Shown: positions 5,949-7,811 of the stretch, piece by piece | Position numbering within the stretch: position 1 is the stretch's first letter | Layout: each line of letters starts with the position of its first letter | From: CAJBIL01 sp044359525 | Lineage (GTDB): Bacteria; Pseudomonadota; Gammaproteobacteria; Burkholderiales; Rhodocyclaceae | Direction: 5' to 3' | Length of the DNA stretch: 7,811 nucleotides | NCBI GenBank assembly: GCA_044359525.1 | Contig: JBIKLY010000112.1 | Coordinates: 1-7,811, forward strand | The notes under the pieces: model-generated | Database searches by the model: none | What the model saw: the letters and a program-made list of their open reading frames with translations, nothing else | What the model was told of the DNA's origin: nothing | Program-made: the position numbers and the translations under genes

Positions 5949-7127
5949 TCAGCAAATGAACGGCTCGAACCCCAGGTCGGGAAGACGGGTGATCAGCGTG
6001 CGGCGAAAGTCATAGATCACACAGGGGGTGACATTGGGCAGCGCGTTGCGCTTGAACAGCGTCAGCAGCGCGTTGTTGACCGACCGGCCATAGACCTCCT
6101 GCCCTGGCCGCAGCGGCGAGGCAAAGACGTGGCGGCCCGTCCCGGTAAGCTTTTTCAACTCCTTGAGGATGGCGACTGCCAGAGGCGCCAAGTGAACGAG
6201 GTGGGCACGATCCTTCTTGGTGTGAGCGACCGGGATTTTCCATAGCCCGGCGTCGAGGTCGAACTCGGCCCATAGGGCATCGGTGACTTCGCGCTCGCGT
6301 TGGCCGGTGAGGATCAGCAATTTCATCGCCGCGATGGTTACCGGGTCGGATTTGCAGCGCTCCGGATCATCCAGTGCGCGCCAAATCTCGGCCAGTTCGT
6401 CGAGCCGCAGCGTGACTTCGCGCTTCACCGGACGGGCGTCGAAGTCCTTGCGGGTCAGCTTCTCAATGCACGAAACCGTTACCCATTCGCGCGCTTCGGC
6501 GAAACGCCACAAGCGCTTGGCCTGAACCAGGACTTCGCCCGCCATCTGCTTGGTGGTTTTCCCTTCGCGCTGCCCATCGGCAATCTTGTCGAGGGCAGTG
6601 ATGAACTCCTTGCGCGTTACCTCATCAATTTTTCGCTCGCCCACGTGCTCGGCGAGTCTGTCGAGCCGGTAACGTATCGCCGCCGCGCTCTTCTTGCCGG
6701 CCATGTGCCGCGCCATAAAGGTTTCAATCGCCTGGGGGACGGTCGGTCGTGCCGACTCGGCCTCCTTGGTCGCTCTCGCCGCGACTTCTGCCTCCCGCTC
6801 ACGGGCAAGCTCGGCTTCCCACTCAGCGGCCGGGTCGTGGCCGGCTCGGCGAGCGTCCTTCCAGTTCCCGGCGACGGCACGCGCCTGGTGCAGCGAGAGG
6901 CGGCCGTGCCGCAACCAATCGGAAATGCTGTCGCCTTGGGCTCCCTCTCGCTTATAAACACCAATGGTGTATCTTGGGCGCCGGCCATTGAACTCGTACT
7001 CGGCCAACCAGGTCTTCGTACTGTTTGGGCGGATTCGGAGACACAGCCCATCGCCGTCGCCGAGGAAGCGATCTCGCTCCTTGTCGGGTTTGGCGGATTC
7101 GCAACCGGCTGTCGAAAGCTTTGCCAA
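5949..7127 (-). pseudogene. C-terminally truncated DUF4102/P4-type tyrosine recombinase
   Basis: The start is TTG at 7127 with AAGGAG (7134-7139) 6 bases upstream, and 392 residues follow. Residues 1-100 match the DUF4102 arm-binding domain (GDGDGLCLRIRPNSTKTW, RRPRYTIGVY, SLHQARAVA). A charged linker follows (about 100-130). The core-binding domain is about 130-220 and the catalytic domain starts near 240. Catalytic Arg277 (TGQRERE) and the beta-strand Lys (304/305) are present. At the HxxR box the sequence is YDFR (372-375), so the His is replaced by Tyr. The protein then stops after LGFEPFIC, before the second His/Trp and the nucleophilic Tyr, so roughly 40-60 residues are missing. No integrase-like remainder is found in the downstream bases, so this is truncation, not a simple frameshift. 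It should not recombine DNA but might still bind its sites. Confidence 0.85.
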
Positions 7128-7133
7128 GGCATA

Positions 7134-7139
7134 CTCCTT
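7134..7139 (-). promoter_or_regulatory. Ribosome binding site fixing the integrase TTG start
   Basis: AAGGAG on the - strand lies 6 bases from TTG at 7127. An ATG nearby is in another frame, so this supports the TTG. It abuts the GGGTGGG-type repeats at 7140-7163, so protein bound there would interfere with integrase expression. Confidence 0.6.
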
Positions 7140-7163
7140 GGGGGGGACTTTGGGTGGGATTCT
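7140..7163 (+). repeat. Two GGGTGGG-type 12-base units at the integrase start
   Basis: GGGGGGGACTTT (7140-7151) and GGGTGGGATTCT (7152-7163) have the same unit and period as the set at 5089-5124. Bases 7140-7159 match 5101-5120 at 16 of 20 positions in the same orientation. They lie between the integrase ribosome binding site and its probable promoter. Confidence 0.65.
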
Positions 7164-7375
7164 GTGAAATCACGTGGGACACAGCAAGACCAGGCAGATC
7201 GATTTCCTACGCAAAAACAAGGATTAACGGACGCTTGCGGATGACATGGGAGGTGAAATGCGTTACTGGGCGATTGCAGCAGGTCAACAATCAACCGCCC
7301 ATCGCGCAGAAAATCTGTGCTCCTACAAAACCGACCGCAACAAATGCGCTGCGATCGTCCGTCGTAGGCAGCAGC
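7164..7375. other. Intergenic region upstream of the integrase
   Basis: No gene is supported in these 212 bases. They hold the probable integrase promoter region, with only a weak -35/-10 candidate on the - strand. There is also an interrupted inverted repeat CTGTG (7162-7166)/CACAG (7180-7184) around the palindrome CACGTG, and a REP-like hairpin at 7301-7330. A short + strand ORF from 7258 with a GGAGGTG site runs through the REP hairpin and resembles no protein I know. Confidence 0.45.
7301..7330 (-). repeat. REP-like palindromic element
   Basis: Read on the - strand this is TTTTGTAGGAGC, then a hairpin, then CGCGAT. The stem pairs 7304-7310 with 7314-7320 around AAA, with one mismatch on the - strand that becomes G-U in a + transcript. 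The GTAGGAGC...GCGAT frame is that of REP elements common in Pseudomonas and some other proteobacteria. It lies just behind the 3' end of the small - strand gene, the usual REP location. Confidence 0.5.
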
Positions 7376-7678
7376 TCAGTCGTTGCAGCCGCGCAGGTGG
7401 TCTTGAAACTCACCGTTGGCACTGTAATTTCTCACGAACAGGCGAGACTCGTCGCCGTGGTGCATATCGTCATCATCGCAATCCCACGCCTTATCGGTCG
7501 CCTGACCAGGATCGAAACCCCGCCCACAAAGTTCGCGGCGCAGCTCCTCGTCCGACCAGTGGGTGAATCCGCCAAATCCGTTTTCCAGAATCTCATGCAG
7601 CCAGAACACCTGGCGCAAGATCACCATCCGCTCTACCGTATCGTTGATCAATACGGCAATCATTTCATCCCTGGACAT
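7376..7678 (-). CDS. Small acidic hypothetical protein
   Basis: I do not recognise this 100-residue protein. The ATG at 7678 is preceded by AAAGAG (7686-7691) at 7 bases. The N-terminal half (2-34) looks like an amphipathic helix (MIAVLINDTVERMVILRQVFWLHEIL). It is followed by a Gly/Phe turn and a short acidic helix (WSDEELRREL). A cluster with metal-binding character follows (DCDDDDMHHGDE, 66-77). There is no signal peptide or membrane segment, so it is probably cytoplasmic. The amino-acid make-up (acidic, ordered helices) is unlike a chance antisense frame. It is read toward the integrase, with a REP-like element after its stop. Plasmid, phage or island origin is possible but not shown. Confidence 0.6.
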   Translation of the reverse strand: MSRDEMIAVLINDTVERMVILRQVFWLHEILENGFGGFTHWSDEELRRELCGRGFDPGQATDKAWDCDDDDMHHGDESRLFVRNYSANGEFQDHLRGCND

Positions 7679-7722
7679 CGCAGCACTCTTTCAGGTAGAC
7701 GGAACATCGCTCCGCAGAGCCC

Positions 7723-7811
7723 TCATCTTCCCTGCCAATCTTTTCCCGGTGATGACAACACCATGATCAGTTCAGCACCGTCTGTATGAAAATCGGTTTC
7801 GCCAAGGCTGA
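7723..7811 (-). CDS. Possible C-terminal end of a gene entering from the right
   Basis: One - strand frame is open from the window edge (7809) to a TGA at 7723-7725 and encodes about 28 residues (SLGETDFHTDGAELIMVL..). It is in the same direction as the small acidic gene and ends 44 bases before it, so the two could form an operon. So short a frame can be open by chance. Confidence 0.25.
   Translation of the reverse strand, partial: SLGETDFHTDGAELIMVLSSPGKDWQGR

Larger units (their letters stand above)
5089..7163. mobile_element. Probable remnant of a small integrative element
   Basis: Directly oriented GGGTGGG-type repeat sets bound a block of about 2.1 kb holding only the toxin-antitoxin pair and a dead integrase, all on the - strand, while the genes to the left are on +. 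This is the look of a decayed island. No tRNA gene or long exact attachment-site duplication is seen, so the true ends are not established. Confidence 0.35.

Noticed and set aside
6300..7244. 314-residue + strand ORF
   Set aside because: It lies antisense to the integrase, which has well-placed domains and a good ribosome binding site.
7246..7566. Short + strand ORF with a GGAGGTG site near 7249
   Set aside because: It reads through the REP-like hairpin and then antisense to the small acidic gene; its composition (Arg, His, Ser) looks non-coding.
7025..7789. 254-residue + strand ORF
   Set aside because: It runs across the integrase start, the repeats, the REP-like hairpin and the small - strand gene; no domain is seen.

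Overview
The window looks like a betaproteobacterial chromosome, most likely from the Rhodocyclaceae (Dechloromonas/Azonexus-like). This is inferred from the GC-rich coding sequence, a PEP-CTERM exported protein, a DUF4124-like small exported protein and a c-di-GMP hybrid enzyme of typical betaproteobacterial form. No rRNA or tRNA is present to confirm it.

Left part (1-4913), ordinary chromosome, all on the + strand. It opens inside a GGDEF-EAL protein whose catalytic residues appear complete. Next come a short-gap pair: a secreted PEP-CTERM protein and a PhoA-type alkaline phosphatase, 27 bases apart with no terminator between them. A strong hairpin terminator follows the phosphatase. Directly behind it sits a ribosome binding site and a TTG start for an exported protein that is histidine-rich at both ends of its mature chain. 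That gene overlaps the start of a small DUF4124-like exported protein. Together these look like an envelope module: phosphate release by a metal-dependent phosphatase, a probable metal-binding partner, and a surface or matrix protein.

Middle part (4914-7163), accessory DNA on the - strand. A structured intergenic region contains a perfect 12-base inverted repeat, then three 12-base units built on GGGTGGG. A type II toxin-antitoxin operon follows (Gp49/HigB-like toxin first, XRE antitoxin second, 17-base overlap). Its promoter is covered by two related palindromes that look like operators. Upstream of it lies a DUF4102/P4-type tyrosine recombinase that ends before its catalytic tyrosine and has Tyr where the HxxR histidine should be, so it is probably dead. 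Two more GGGTGGG-type units lie just upstream of the integrase start. The repeats at both edges suggest a small decayed integrative element, now perhaps kept by the toxin-antitoxin pair.

Right part (7164-7811) is sparsely coding: a REP-like hairpin, a 100-residue acidic protein of unknown function on the - strand, and possibly the tail of another - strand gene at the edge.

The most interesting items are the tandem operators over a possibly leaderless toxin transcript, the 12-base-period repeats flanking a dead integrase, and the His-rich protein placed behind the alkaline phosphatase terminator. I see no clearly new multi-gene system.
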